NCBI GenBank assembly: GCA_963556495.2
Contig: OY747713.1
Coordinates: 5,020,321 to 5,084,320, forward strand
Source: Valencia hispanica
Taxonomy: Eukaryota > Chordata > Actinopteri > Cyprinodontiformes > Valenciidae
Direction of reading: 5' to 3'
Length of the DNA: 64,000 nucleotides
Of this stretch, positions 36,136 to 48,539 are shown piece after piece. Within the stretch, counting starts at the first letter, position 1, and the number at the start of each line of letters is the position of its first letter. A program made the position numbers and the translations under genes. The notes beneath the pieces were generated by a model. It was not told the DNA's origin, searched no databases, and worked only from the letters and a program-made list of their open reading frames with translations.

Positions 36136-37675
36136 AGCCCACATCCCGATCGTTTGTTTTCTTTTTAGCTAGCAATTATGGCGGCAAGGTGTCCTAATTA
36201 TTTCCTTAGCAGGAAAATGCTTTTAACAAGTGAACATTGGCTAATTGTTTTGTTTGAGTCCCAAACAGGAGATCCAGGGATTCCTAGTCAAACGTTTTCA
36301 TCCAGCTTCTGACTAAATGTCACCAGAAGAGAAGCAATAATAGAGAGAGGAGAGGAACAGCGAAGCGGGAAGACCGGCATCCTGTCAGGTGTTTCAGAAA
36401 CATCCGAGCCCCTCCTTATCTGCTCGCTCGCTCGAGCGGATCGTTGATTCCACTCGACCCGCTCTGCTGTTTTATTGGCCTCGCTGGGGAGGAGGTCAAA
36501 TGTCACCGAGGTAACAACGGTTCACTCAGTCGTAAATACTTACAGATAGGACTGAGCCAACACATTCTTTCACATAACCTTTGTCGTGTAAAATGAAACA
36601 GCTTTCCAAATCAGGCGACCACACGGCAACCATCCCAGTTCCTTTAGGCAAGGCACTCTGAAAGCCTTCCTGTTTAGATAGATGTTAAAACGAGAAGTGA
36701 AGCGCGGAGCAGCCGAGAACATCACAGCTCGCTGGCTGCTCGTCCGATGTGTTCACAGCTCCTATATGAAGTCATTTGGTGGAAATATTGGTTTCACCGG
36801 GAGGAAAGTTTACACACCTCTAGGCTCTAATGGACTTTTATTAACCAGAATATCACCCTGCACTGAAATTCTAACAAGCGTCAATTAAGGTGTCTAACTA
36901 CTAGGGAGTATTTTTAAATGAAATAAAAATTTGACTAAGATCTAAGCCTTCTGCGCTGAAGAGTGAAGTTTATCAGATGGAGAAAAATGCAAAACAGAAA
37001 GTTCACTCAACCACAGCCGCTTGTGGTTTAGCGCAGTTTCCTCAGCCGATTGAAGCTGCACAAATACGCAAGATAAAAATACAGTACAACCTTAGAAAAA
37101 GAAACACCCGACTAGGTCTGCATGATATTAGAAGATTTTTGTGATGAGGATAATGTTGATAAATATTAGGTGTGTAGCGGTCCAGCTGTTTTCTACCTGA
37201 ACACATGTGGAATGTTTATGTGCAGAACTCGGATCAGAGTGCAGCTTTAAAAAAAAGTGACACCAAAACAAAACAAAAACAGGAAGGACTCCCAGCTATC
37301 GCTAAACTCTGCTACTTGGGAACATTAATGGTTTCTCCTGCAGCTACAGTAGAAAAAGAAAGATGGACCGAACCAGAACTTTATTTTATTTTTCAACAGG
37401 ATTAAGGTCCATAACACGCTCTGCGCTGAACTGAATGACTCACCTGAAACAATGTGAAGCTGAATGTAAACATCACTGATACTAGAGAAAAACCAGCTGA
37501 TGTCCAACATGGCTACCAGTAGCATCCAATCAGCCCAGACTCCTTATTTTTGGCTAAAATGCAAGTCGGAGGAATCCCCGTTGATGAGAAGGGATTTTGC
37601 CCCAACAGCTGCCCTTGCTGCATTCTAGTACAGCTGGGAAACTAGGCTGTAGAAATATCCAAACATCATGATTTA

Positions 37676-38083
37676 TAGGGATGTGTATTGGCAAAAATCT
37701 GGCGATGCGATATGTATCGAGATACATGGGAGACGATACGATATATTGGGATACTATGACTATATATTGTGATTTTTAAAACTCAATTTAACAGTAGGAA
37801 AACTGTCACAACGTTCAAAACACTCCAACCTGTTTCATGCTTTAACATTCAGTTTTTTACTAGATCTAGTTGATCCACTGGAACGAAGAAGGTGAAAACA
37901 GCCACAAAACTACCAGTTATACTTTAAATTTTACTACAAAAATTACTGTCATCATTAATGCTTCCATTCAAATCCTTAAAAAACAAAAAAAACCCACGAT
38001 ATTTTTGTTTTGAATATCGATACAATATCGGGAAATAAAATATATCCTGATATATCGGTGTATCGATATTTCTTACATCCCTA
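37676..38083 (+). mobile_element. MITE-A copy 9 (408 bp) with exact target duplication
   Basis: It runs TAGGGATGTGTATTGGCAAA to TTTCTTACATCCCTA. ATGATTTA repeats exactly at 37668-37675 and 38084-38091. It is nearly full length and a good reference copy. Confidence 0.95.
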
Positions 38084-38091
38084 ATGATTTA

Positions 38092-38384
38092 AGCATGTTT
38101 TATTCTCAAATATGGGCAAAGTATTATTTAAACATACCTAAACATTAACTCTTTAAGTGGTTGTATTGTTTTATACTCTGGCTATGTCCGCTTCTACTAT
38201 TTAAAAAAAATAAATCAAATCTCCAATCAGTTCTATACTTTCAACTTTTTTAAGGTTATAGAACAAAAAAATTTTAATCTAAAAAAAGTCATCTGCACAT
38301 TTGTATTTCTTTTTCTTGATTAAAATGCACCAGAAACGTACCGAACTTTGACTTTTATGTAAAGTTACACCCCTACTAAATATG
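38092..38384 (-). mobile_element. MITE-B copy 4
   Basis: On the minus strand it starts TAGGGGTGTAACTTTACATA (from 38376) and runs through the B core TAGCCAGAGTATAAAACAAT to TTAATGTTTAGGTATGTTTA. The A insertion site is empty here. Confidence 0.75.
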
Positions 38385-38915
38385 GCAACCTTTAGTATTT
38401 CAGGTATCGTCATGCATGTCCAATGTCTGCTGCAGTGAGACTCTGTCCAACTTTCTAAATATGACCATTCGAATTATTATTTTCACTAATAAAGATGGAG
38501 ATACTTGCATAGAGCACTGCTGAAGAGTAAAACATGTTTTGTGTAGAAAAACATTAAAATAATAAATATTTTATAGCTTTCGCTAATGCAGCAGCAACTT
38601 TTTATGGGCCCTGATTTTAAATATTTCAATAATAAACAAAGCTGTATTGTTTTATACTCTGGCTATGTCTGCTTGTACTATTTATTATTATGTAAATCAA
38701 ATCAAATCTCCAATCAGTTCTATACTTTCAACTTTTTTTAGTTATAGAAAAAAAACAATCTAAAAAAATGACCATTCGAATGATTATTTTCACTAATAAA
38801 GATGGAGAATGCTTGTTTAGTGTAGAAAAACATTAATATTCTCTAGCTTTCGCTAATGCAGCAGCAACTTTAATGAGCCCTGATTTTAAATATTTCAATA
38901 ATAAACAAAGCTGCA
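38165..38915. repeat. Local direct duplication including MITE-B core
   Basis: The order TATTGTTTTATACTCTGGCT, CCAATCAGTTCTATACTTTC, GACCATTCGAAT, CTTTCGCTAATGCAGCAGCA and AATATTTCAATAATAAACAA appears at 38165-38642 and again at 38643-38915. The second unit has internal deletions. Confidence 0.8.
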
Positions 38916-38989
38916 GGTGTAGCGGTCGTTAAATCGTGTCCCAAATGGACAGCCAAAGTTTCCTGCGTGTGAGATTTGTTTAGCCAGCA

Positions 38990-39270
38990 TCGAGCCGGCT
39001 CCAGCGACCTGTTGTCTGAGCTCGGCAAGGGTCACGGAGCCGCCATGCATGCACGCTTCCAGGAAAAGAGGCCCGCCGCAACATCAGGAGATGATCACAG
39101 CGGCACTGACCCCGAGGGCTGCTGCTCGACCGCACATCAGAGAGGGCACTGACGTCGCTCTGCGGCGGTTTTTCCAGGCCCTGCCTGCCCAGACTTGGCT
39201 CGCCAGCAATCGGGAATGCGATCAGGTCGACCTTTCTCGAACTAATCGCTCACAGTAACCACATAATGGG
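38990..39270. other. GC-rich unique block, function unknown
   Basis: GC-rich against AT-rich surroundings, with a 69-codon plus-strand frame of no recognisable family. It contains GGAGCCGCCATGCATGCACG and CGAACTAATCGCTCACAG. It could be regulatory or an old repeat. Confidence 0.25.
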
Positions 39271-39607
39271 AGGAAAACCTGAGGAAAGTACAGTCTGCGC
39301 CTAGCTTTCTGAGCTTCCATGTGGGGGGGAGAACGTGTATGGCTTTTTATTCCCAGGTTCTGTCGCGATTCTGCAGCTGTTTTAAGGTCTGATATTACCT
39401 CACCTGACAGATGCTACCAAACAAGAGACGAGAGAAAAATGGCGGCTACAGATGTTTCGTGTTTGTGCAGCCGGTTGGCAAACTTTTGACAAATTAATTA
39501 GAGAAAGAAGGACACAGAGAGAGAGAAAAAGAGCTGACAGAGCTGTGACCCCAGTATCCGCCATGCTTTTTCGAGCGTTTGCCTCCTATGGGGAGCCTAA
39601 GTCATGC

Positions 39608-39980
39608 TAGGCCTGGGCGATATGGCTTAAAAATAAAATCTACGACTTGTGTGATGCCAAATCCGATATGCAATCGATTTTATTTTCTTCTCCTTTTCTA
39701 TTCCTGAAAAGAAATTTTAAATGACAGAAAATATTTTCAAGTCTTGCTTTTATTTTAATCATCCTTTCTGGGAGTTCACCTGAATTCATGGTCCAAATAA
39801 ATGCAGACTGTAAAACATGAAGGTAGAACTTGGGCGGGCTCACATCACTTTGAACTACTGAAACCCTCGGAGTGCATTGGTGAATTTTTTTTTCAGATTT
39901 TCTCGAATTATCCAAAAATAAAATCTTCATAAACAGAAAATTCGATTAATCAAAGAAAATCGATTTATCGCCCAGCCCTA
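39608..39980 (+). mobile_element. Element D, 373-bp hAT-like MITE
   Basis: Ends are TAGGCCTGGGCGATATGG and, inverted, TAGGGCTGGGCGATAAATC. Flanks AGTCATGC (39600-39607) and AGTCACGC (39981-39988) agree at 7 of 8. It has no transposase. It interrupts another sequence that resumes as CCTTCTACTTCTGGTCCATG. Confidence 0.88.
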
Positions 39981-40390
39981 AGTCACGCCCTTCTACTTCT
40001 GGTCCATGGTTCCCGGTACTGCCCAAAAAATAAATACAAATAAAATGAATGAGAGTCAACGGACCGATAAAAAATATTTTCTGATCCCGTTTGAAATGCC
40101 CCATGGATTGAACATTGATGTCCGTCAATTTTAAAGACACATTTTGATGCAGAGAAAACGCTAATTTTTGACCGGCACCAAAAGTTACTTTGTGTACAAA
40201 CACTTAGCGGACTACAACTGAAGAAGAAGAAGGAGCAGGAGGAAAAATGGCGGTGAGATTAGCCGGCCTCGCCTCCTTCCTCCCGGACAAAGGAAGGAGC
40301 GTTAAACCACCATAAATGTGGAAAGTGGCAGCTATATGCTGGGGGAGAAATAGTCAGGTTGAGTGAGAGTCAGCATGCAGCTCCACAAGG

Positions 40391-40420
40391 TAGTGCTAGC
40401 TAGTGCTAGCTAGCGTTAGC
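40391..40420. repeat. Three tandem 10-bp units
   Basis: TAGTGCTAGC is present twice, then TAGCGTTAGC. Short GCTAGC-rich tandem. Confidence 0.85.
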
Positions 40421-40639
40421 TCCGTGACGTCATATATGCGACTTCTGATTTGTAGGCATTTTAATTGTGAATTTTTACAATTTAAATAAATCCCAAATCA
40501 CTTGACAAACACAGTCGAAACGCATCATCATTAGTTGTCATTTAAATTGAGGTTCATCACATGTGGGATTCAGGACGTGAGAAAAAGCGGACCAGAAAAT
40601 AACTTTCATCACTCCGTTGACTTCCATTCATTTGTTTTT

Positions 40640-40697
40640 GGGGGGGGGTTTTGGGCTGGGGGACCCATGTGGCCCCGACAGGAAGGGGGGGGGGGGG
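40640..40697 (+). repeat. Two poly-G runs (9 and 13)
   Basis: G runs at 40640-40648 and 40685-40697 within a G-rich stretch. Confidence 0.85.
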
Positions 40698-41059
40698 AGG
40701 AGGAGGAGACTTGGGCTCCCCATGGCGCAGATTAGCGACGCCCCGTCTCGTCTCAGTGACGGATTTAACGCGACGTGAACATTCGGACTGCAGTCGCGTT
40801 CTAAAACACCGGATTAAGGATCGCATATAAAAAAGGGGGCCTGGGTCAGATTTGTGATGTTCAGACCTTTATAAAAAGAAATAAATAAATCAGACGTTTA
40901 GCATTGGTGCAAAAAAAAAAAAAACAAATAAAAAAAGTCGGCTCTGGCGCGCTTTCGCCTGCAGCGTGAACGTAGCCTGATATTTCAGCAGCAGGAGGAG
41001 ACGTGACCCAGAAGACGTCCAGGCTCTATAAAGCCTCCCCTCAGTGAATAATTATGCAT

Positions 41060-42075
41060 TAGGGATGTGTATCGAATAGAATCCGGTGATACGATATATT
41101 GCGATACTATGAGTAAGACTGCGTATTAGGGATGTCCCGATCCGATCCACGTGATTTTTAAATGACCGGAATCGGGTGGAAATGATCCGACATAACCTCA
41201 TAAAACAAGAAAGCACAACGTTTTAAATTCACCTTGAGACAGAGATCGTCAAACGGACTGATGATCAGTGGCTTAGTTTTCATTTCAACTAGCTCCACGA
41301 CGACGACGCCGAAACGCCACACAATTTACGGCAGGCGGGGGAATCGAGACAGCGCAATAGTGAGCCGCTAGCCGGAAGTGCTAATTCAGGGCGTCGCCTC
41401 ACTAGAGCGAAAACGTCAGCGGTTTGGACGAAAACCGCAAATTGGGCGTTTCATTTGGTGGAAAAGACCGAGCGGCATTCAACGCCGGGAATCTAGTTCT
41501 CGTATCAAAAAGGTCTCTGCTTTTGGGGTTACCACACGGACGTTTGGAGATTGTCTGTTTGTCCGATGTCACTGCTAAGCTTTAACGCACAATGGGTCGA
41601 CTCAAGTTTTATTTACAACGTGTGACCGTCGGATGCGCAACACTTTAGCGTATCTAACACGATAGAGTGTCATATACATACTAAAAAACAACAAAAAAAG
41701 CTTAAAAAGGATAAATTGGATGTGTTGTCCTTTTTCTTTTTTATTATTTTAATGCATTGCAGAAGGATCGGATCGCGACTCGGTATCGGCAGATATATTT
41801 AAAATCAGACGATTTGGTCTCGACTCAAAAAAAATGTGATCAGGACATCCCTACTGTGTAGATTTATTATTTTTTTAAACCTAATTTAACAGTAAAAAAA
41901 AAAATGTCCCAGCGTTCTAAGCCTGTTTCATGCTTTAACACATCCAGTTTTTATTACTAGATCTAGTCGATCTACTATTTTGCTACAAAAACTATTGTCA
42001 TCATTAATGGTTTCATTCAAATTCTAAAAATAAAATAAAAAATCGATACAGCATACAGTGACATAAAACATCGCG
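41060..42075 (+). mobile_element. MITE-A copy 10, broken by another hAT and cut by a LINE
   Basis: It starts TAGGGATGTGTATCGAATAG, is interrupted at 41127-41853 by a second element, resumes at about 41862, and is cut at about 42075 by a LINE that begins mid-frame. Its right terminus is missing. Confidence 0.85.
41127..41853 (+). mobile_element. 727-bp hAT-like element nested in MITE-A copy 10
   Basis: Ends are TAGGGATGTCCCGATCC and, inverted, TAGGGATGTCCTGATCA (15 of 17 identical). Flanks CTGCGTAT / CTGTGTAG match 6 of 8. It contains CpG-rich internal sequence and no intact transposase. Confidence 0.85.
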
Positions 42076-43198
42076 ATATGCCCCAAGGCTCCATCCTGGG
42101 GCCCCTCTTATTTAATATCTACATGCTCCCACTAGGCAAGATTAGAGCAACCAATAAGATTAGCTACCATAACTATGCAGATGACACTCAGCTCTACATT
42201 ACAATGTCAACAGGTGAGTTTGAACCCATTCAAACCCTAAATCAATGCATCGAGCAAATCAATGGATGGATGTGCCATAACTTTCTCCAGCTGAACAGAA
42301 ACAAAACTGAAGTGATTACTTTTGGACCTAAAGAGGAACGATCAACAGTCAGCACACAGCTTCAATTAATACAGCTAGAAACTACTGATCAGGCCTGAAA
42401 TCTAGGTGTAGTGATGGACTCAGACCTGAACCTCCAGGGTCACATAAAGACAATAACAAGGTCAGCCTTCTATCACCTGAAGAACATTTTATAGGATTAA
42501 AGGACTGATGTCACAACAGGAGCTAGAAAAACTCATCCATGCTGTTATCTTTAGTCGGATTGATTACAGCAACAGCGTCTTCACAGGTCTGCCTAAAAAG
42601 TCAATCAGACAGCTGCAGCTGATCCAGAACGCTGCTGCTTGTGTTCCTCACTAGAACCAGGAAAGTAGAGCACATCACCCCAGTTCTAAAGTCCTTACAC
42701 TGGCTCCCTGTAGCTCAGAGAATAGACTTCTAAATACTTTTACTAGTTTATAAATCATTGAAAGGCTTAAAACCAAAATATGTTGAAGATCTACTGTTAC
42801 TATAGCAACCCCCCCCCAGACCAATCAGGTCCTCTAACTCCAGTCGACTCAACATCCCTAGAATCAGAACCAAACATGGAGAAGCAGCTTTCAGTTTCTA
42901 TGCTCCTCTAATCTGGAACAAACTTCCAGACAACTGCAAAGCTGCTGAAACACTGAGTTCTTTTAAATCACAACTAAAAACGTATCTGCTTAGAGCTGCC
43001 TTTGATTAATGTTTTCATGCATCATATGTTTTGTTTATGCTTCTTGCTGTTTTTACTTTATATGCTTTGTAATGCATTGATGTATCCGTGTTAGCTTCTT
43101 GCTTTATTGCTGTTTTTATTTGACCTCTTAATCATGTAAAGCACCTTGAATCACCTTGTTGTTGAAAGTGTGCTAAATAAATAAAACTGCCTTGCAAC
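42076..43198 (+). mobile_element. L2/CR1-type LINE, 5'-truncated
   Basis: The first 106 residues (42078-42398) are reverse transcriptase: [20 protein letters not shown] and [12 protein letters not shown], with the catalytic YADD intact. The frame then breaks (stop before NLGVVMDSD) and degrades. The 3' end is TGCTAAATAAATAAAACTGC followed by a CTTG-type tail. The start is a 5' truncation within MITE-A. A reverse-strand relative is at 52510-53100. Confidence 0.88.
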
Positions 43199-43664
43199 GG
43201 TGCATTGTTTTGTTTCGACTACTGCGTGTTGGTCAAATCCATAAAAACCTTAATAAAACACACAGTGACGTTTTTGTTTGTAAACTAACCGTAAATGATC
43301 ATGTTTAGGGGTGTGAATACTTATAATCTGAGGCACCTTTATAAATCACTTCTTGTTTTTTTGTTTTTATTGAGCCGTGAGTCTAATAGTTGGCGACGGT
43401 GACGTTAATTGGTGCTTTTAACGCAGGGGCAGAAAAGTATGCGGGTCATTAAACCAGGGTTATTAGCTCTCGTTGAATTCTTCTTCTTCCTGTAATTAGT
43501 CATTTGTCCGCAGCCAAAACGGTCCTCCTGAAGCGTGACGGTAAAACAAACAAACTTTGTTGTGATCTCGTCAACGCCGGGCGCGCTCGTTTCTTTTCAG
43601 TCCACACATGCAACACGCCACAGCTGTGACGTCTCGCATATGTGGAGTGTTGTTGATACAAAGA

Positions 43665-43679
43665 GGGGGGGGGGGGGGG
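43665..43679 (+). repeat. Poly-G run (15)
   Basis: A 15-base G homopolymer on the plus strand of intron 1. Confidence 0.9.
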
Positions 43680-45594
43680 AATAAACCAGTGGAAAATTGG
43701 AGCTGGAGCTGCTGGGGCCAGACTTTTGGCTTCCTGATAGGAAGACGGTGCAGCCTGACCCATATTTGTTTTTGTTTAACGGAGATATTTATATCCACGT
43801 AAGGACGCAGGCCAGAAATTTTCACTATTTTAACGCCGCCTCACGTAAAGAAAAAACAACATCAACTGTGGTTATGACCCACCCAGCTTCCATTTAATCC
43901 CCCAGAAACTAAAAGGAAGTTGGCATGCGGGACGCTGTAAATGATGGTAAAACTGGGTTAACTTTCACACACACAAAAAAACTGCCTTTAATCCTTTTGC
44001 AAGCTCCTACAAGCAAAAAACCGAAGCAGAACGCGGGTCAAAGATACACAAAAGGCGTCTGCAGCGAGGCGTGGGGGGGTGAAACTAGACGGTCTACTTT
44101 AAAAAAACAAAACAAAACGGGAAGTGTGACATGGATGCTGGAAGTGGTTAGGAAAACGTTCACACGTCAGAAACAGGCGACGATGACGAGCCGGCGGGAG
44201 GCGCTCTCTAAAAAATAAAAGATGAGGAGTCGTCGAAACAACGAGGCCGGGCTCAGAAAATAAGTTTTCACTCCCGTGCTGCTCCAGAAAGAACTCCTCC
44301 ATGCAAACATGAACAGAACTGGTTGCGATATATATTATATATATATTTTTTTTTTTTATCGATCTTGAGCTGCAAAGAGAAGGAGAAGCCACATTTCTTA
44401 TTACGGCGTTGTGTTGTGGCGCCCCCCACTTTAAACGTCTGGATCTCTGCCCGCCCGATGGGTCACCGCAAACCGCTCCCGACTAAACTGAATTTTAGAG
44501 CGCCTAAACGCACAATAGGGGGAAAATTATAATCATTTCAGCAAAACCGGCCGGTGTCGCAGAAAAATGGGAGGAATGTTAAACTGTAAGAGGTTTGGGA
44601 GGTGAAGTCTCCTCGAGTTTCAGGTGAACTGTGTGTTTTTTTTATTTTTTTTAAAGAAGCTCGTCTTTCTGGAAGCTGGATTCGTTTGGAGCTTTGTAAA
44701 CAAAAACATTTTTCCCACAGCAGGTCGGCCTGCAGCCATCATTTCCATCCCTGTTGCATCTGCCTTGAAAGATCCACCTCGAGTTTCTGCAAGGGGCACA
44801 ACAGGAAGGCTTTCTTGTGGGGAAATGAAATTAAAAAGGTTTTAAAAAAACACTGATTATTTCACACGATCTGCGGGATTTAAAGTCAATCAGCTCCGAT
44901 GAGTCACAACTATAGAACCGACGCAACTTATACGGTTAAATCAAAGTTATATAGGAATAAAATCAGGACTTAAGAGTTGAAATTGATCATTTTGGCCCCT
45001 GAAATCCTTTTAATTTAAAGCAATTGTTCTACATGCAGAATATGGTGTTTGACAACAATAAATACCGTCTACCATATTAAGAGTTGTTTTTGGTTTGATC
45101 AATATCTCTGATATTTCATGGTTTCATCAACTGGTCCAAAGGGGAATTAGAACCAAAACAAATGTGGAAAAAAACCCCAACTACTAATAAACATTGGTAC
45201 AGATTGATTTATGGGTAAGGGGGAAAAAAAAAATAGGTGAAATATGTTAAGAAATGGGATATGAATGAAAATAAAGGAGCCAAAGTGACTTAATGTAGAT
45301 GCACCCATCAAGCTTTTCCTGGCCCAAATTTTTTTTTTGCTTTAGGCGTTACTCCAATTTGTTTATCCTCATGATCATGACATCAAAAAACTGGATTTAA
45401 AGACCCTTCGTCTACCAGAACATGAAGGACAACCAACATTTTCCCCATTTATATCTGATCTGGTTCCATTTAAACTCAAACAAGTGCGGAGGACCGGCTA
45501 ACGTAGAATCGTTGAAAAGATTATAATTCTGATGCAACAAAGGGAAAGAAAATCTAAACTGCCGGTATTTGACTCGCCAATCAGCACTGATGGG

Positions 45595-45655
45595 GGAAAA
45601 TAAAAATTTAAAAAATCGGACGGTCCCGACCACCGATCGGTGCATCTCATGTCAC
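45595..45655 (-). mobile_element. Terminal fragment of an E-type hAT element
   Basis: Inverted, the sequence reads GAGATGCACCGATCGGTGGT, like a TAGGGATGCACCGAT terminus. The remainder of the element could not be traced. Confidence 0.35.
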
Positions 45656-46570
45656 TGTTGAGTTGAAGCGTCCAAACGTGGCGCCTTAAATTTTTATTAT
45701 TATATTTTTTTTTCTATAATCTGGACTCCAAAAGACCCTCAACGTTACCCACTTCCCAAAGTTTCTGCAGCGGACCATGTGATCTTAGGTGTCGCAGTTT
45801 AATTCAAAATCTCCAACATAAAGTTGGAAAATCACTTTTAAATCCTCTTACGGCTCCTTCTCCACGCCGTTGAGTTGGGAGGATTTTCACTATAAAACCT
45901 TTTTTTTTCTCTCTTCTTCTTCTGTAAAACAATCAATTAAATCAAGTCAATTAAATTGAGGCTTTATTTGAAGTATTTCATTTATCAGATCAATTTCACG
46001 TGTTATTTTTCCTAGAATGGGTAAAACTATCTAAGCTATATCTCCAACATCGGGATTTGTCCCTTTTATGCAACCCTAAGAGATGAATAATAACACTTTT
46101 CGCTGCTAAAGGAAATTCTTTTTTAACATTTCACCTCCTTTCCACACCACGCGTGGGTGTTAATATCAGGGCCGTGTACAAATGCATATAAAACTATGTA
46201 TTATCTGTTTAATGATCAAACTCTACTTTATTTGGGGGGGGTAAATATGGAGGTACAGTAGCGAACCGTGACTCCGCGGTAAACTAGACATATCTAAACA
46301 TGAAGGCTTTGTTTTCGGTGCAGGAAGAGCCTGCAGGTTGTTGTTATTTTTCATACTGGTCTGAGCTGGAAGCCATTGAAAGTTTTTTTTTAAAAACGGC
46401 AGAGACGGACGTGATCCTCTTGCAGCGCCATGATTCAGTCACACTTTCCCCCCCCGGAGCTGCTGCGGCTGCTAACAGGCTAACAGCCGCTTATCACCAG
46501 AACAACAAATACACGAGTCGGTTTTAAAAGTTGCTCTAAAAGAAGAAACGACACAGGAATGTCCACTCAC

Positions 46571-46592
46571 CCGTCTCTGCCGGGGTTTTCAT
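46571..46592 (-). CDS. erf: ERF transcriptional repressor, exon 1 (start codon)
   Basis: The minus strand reads ATG AAA ACC CCG GCA GAG ACG G, then donor GTGAGT: MKTPAET plus the first base of Gly8. Mammalian ERF begins MKTPADTG, so the start is well supported. The context has A at -3 (CAAAGATG), and an in-frame TAG at 46607-46605, 15 nt upstream, rules out extension in this exon. The phase matches exon 2, giving MKTPAETG then FAFPEWAYK. The preceding sequence is the 5' untranslated region inside a CpG-rich block; its end cannot be set from sequence. At 22 coding bases this exon is too short to stand out without the homology. Confidence 0.93.
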
Positions 46593-47362
46593 CTTTGTCG
46601 AGGTCTACGGCGGCTCCCTCCGTCACTTTCCCCCCCCCCTTTTTTTCTTTTTTTCCCCCACCGCGTCGACGGGTAACTTTTCAGACGGTAGCTTTTAGCT
46701 GAGTTAGCAGCCGCTCCGCACTCCTTTCCCCCGGTGTTGTTCTGGCCAGAAAGAGCTGGAGATGGTGGTGGTGGTGGTGGGGGAGAAAAAAAACCCCGGG
46801 AGAAAACTCCAAAATGGAGTTTAAAACACTTGGATTCGCTCTGAAAGTTCTTATTTTTAATCAGTAAAGTTGTCCCGAAGCCATTTTTTTCTTTTTTTGA
46901 GATGGGGGGTTCCAGTCCTTTCTGGGCCGGCTGAATAGTGAAAGTTTGTAGGATTCAGTCCGAGCTGCCGTTGGCCGCTTCTGGAGCGACGGAATGTGGC
47001 GAGGTTAAATTTTCACTCCTGTCGGCGGCGGCAGCAGCGGCGGTGTCGCATGGCGGGGTCCTCCGGGGCGGCAGCAGTAGCAGCATCTTCCTCCTGACAA
47101 CAGCCGCGATTCGGGGTAGGAACAAAAGTGCCGAAGCCAACTCACTTCTTTCTCTGTGCCTCTTTCTCTTTTTTCTCCTTTTTTTCCACTCAGTCACTTC
47201 GCGTTCTCTCTCTCCCCTCCCCTCTCCTCTCCTCTCCCCGCTACCCCCCGCCTCCTCCCGGGGGGTGTCGTGTTTCGCCTCCTCCTGCCACACGGGGCCG
47301 CCCACGCTGACCTATACAGGGAGGGAGGGAGCGAGGAACCAAACGCCTACTTTTCAAAGATC

Positions 47363-47389
47363 GTCTATGATGTACCAGGCATCATAGAC
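47363..47389. repeat. 10-bp perfect hairpin
   Basis: GTCTATGATG and CATCATAGAC flank a 7-base loop. It lies upstream of the erf CpG block and near the left inverted repeat of the THAP-type element; it may be part of that element's end. Confidence 0.6.
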
Positions 47390-47449
47390 ATTTATAAAGA
47401 ATAGACGCCGCATTGACCTCTACTGCCTATTGGGGCTGGTGAGCCGTGG

Positions 47450-48457
47450 GGCCGCCATCTTGGGCCGGCATCTCCCGCTCCACTTCGTAATCTGTTTAGC
47501 AGACGCAATGAAGCCTCAGCGCGGTTATGAAATCATAAACTCGCTAAATACTAAACTGATTTTCATGCGGTTTTTTTGTCTGCTAACTGCAAACATTTAG
47601 CTATGATAAAGGACAGATGGTTTGGCTTGTTTCTATATTCATTGGCTTAACAGTGATAGAATATTCTGATTTACTCATGAAATGTATGCAAAACACACAC
47701 AATGCTATAAGATAGAGGAGCAGAAAGTACCACTCAGCCATTTTAATAATATATACAATATAATTCATGAGTAATATACACATGTATAATTTAGATAATA
47801 TAATAGATATAAATGCTATATGGGCTAATATACAGATATAGGTAATATATAATGTACAGATTATATATATCCATCTTCATATTATATTACATTATATATA
47901 TCCATATCATTGCATACTGCAATTCTATTACTATAAATATCTTCCCATTTTATTCATATTTTCCTATTTACTTATATCAGATTTCTTAGAACCTGTCTTT
48001 AAAAAAATGAAGGCATCTTTGTTGATGACCCAAAGCTGCTAAAATGATCAGTAAGCTTGTTTGGAATCTGTTCAACTGTCGGATGGGTGAATAAGAGAGA
48101 TTTTATACCAGTAAAAAAAGATTTATTTCTACAGTAGCATTCTTGTGTCAGATGTAATCTAAGTCAGTGGTTTAAAAATACACGATATTTTAAAGTCTCA
48201 GCCTTCTTACCGTACTTGACGTTAGCTAGCTAAGATTTCGCTGGTGGACATAAATACGGTACAGTAATATTATATTTACAAAATGCAAACGATAAAAATG
48301 TTCAATCTTTCTTATGAAAAGTTATCCCCTGAGGCCTACTCTCCACAGTCCGCTGATTTGAACAGGAGTACGCCACACAGTATTCAGGCACCTTGTAATA
48401 ACTGCTGCTGTTATGGTGGAAGTCTGCAGATGGGAATACCGGCCCAAGATGGCGGCC
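47450..48457 (-). mobile_element. Probable THAP-type DNA transposon derivative
   Basis: The 19-bp sequence GGCCGCCATCTTGGGCCGG at 47450-47468 recurs inverted at 48439-48457. Just inside the right arm, on the minus strand, is a THAP-domain start. Between them is AT-rich sequence (47740-47960). THAP domains are found in P-element and Kolobok-type transposases and in host proteins. True ends and target duplication were not found, so boundaries are approximate. Confidence 0.5.
48302..48391 (-). pseudogene. THAP zinc-finger N-terminus, broken
   Basis: The minus strand reads VPEYCVAYSCSNQRTVES, then RPQGITFHKKD and a stop. The pattern C-x4-C, then G-I-T/S-F-H about 15 residues on, is the start of a C2CH THAP DNA-binding domain; the distal C-x2-H is lost. 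The first codon is GTG where ATG would be expected, and the frame ends after 29 residues, so it is not a working gene. Confidence 0.65.
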
Positions 48458-48539
48458 TCATTTCTTGCTTTTTAGGATGCCAATTTACATCTGGCTAACA
48501 GGACTACGGATGAAAATTAGCCTTTGGCTAACTTTGGCA

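Larger units (their letters stand above)
46560..47480 (-). promoter_or_regulatory. erf: CpG-rich promoter region and 5' UTR of erf
   Basis: CpG and GC content rise over exon 1 and the 900 bp upstream, with GCGGCGGCAGCAGCGGCGGT-type sequence at 47020-47085 and polypyrimidine tracts (47170-47270) that are purine-rich on the erf strand. No TATA box was seen, so dispersed initiation is expected. A YY1-like core GCCGCCATCTTGG lies at 47451-47463, but it may belong to a transposon end (see 47450-48457). Confidence 0.75.

Noticed and set aside
46955..47305. 116-codon minus-strand frame upstream of erf exon 1
   Set aside because: Low-complexity Arg/Glu frame in the CpG and polypurine region. Not joined to ERF; an upstream frame in a 5' UTR cannot be excluded.
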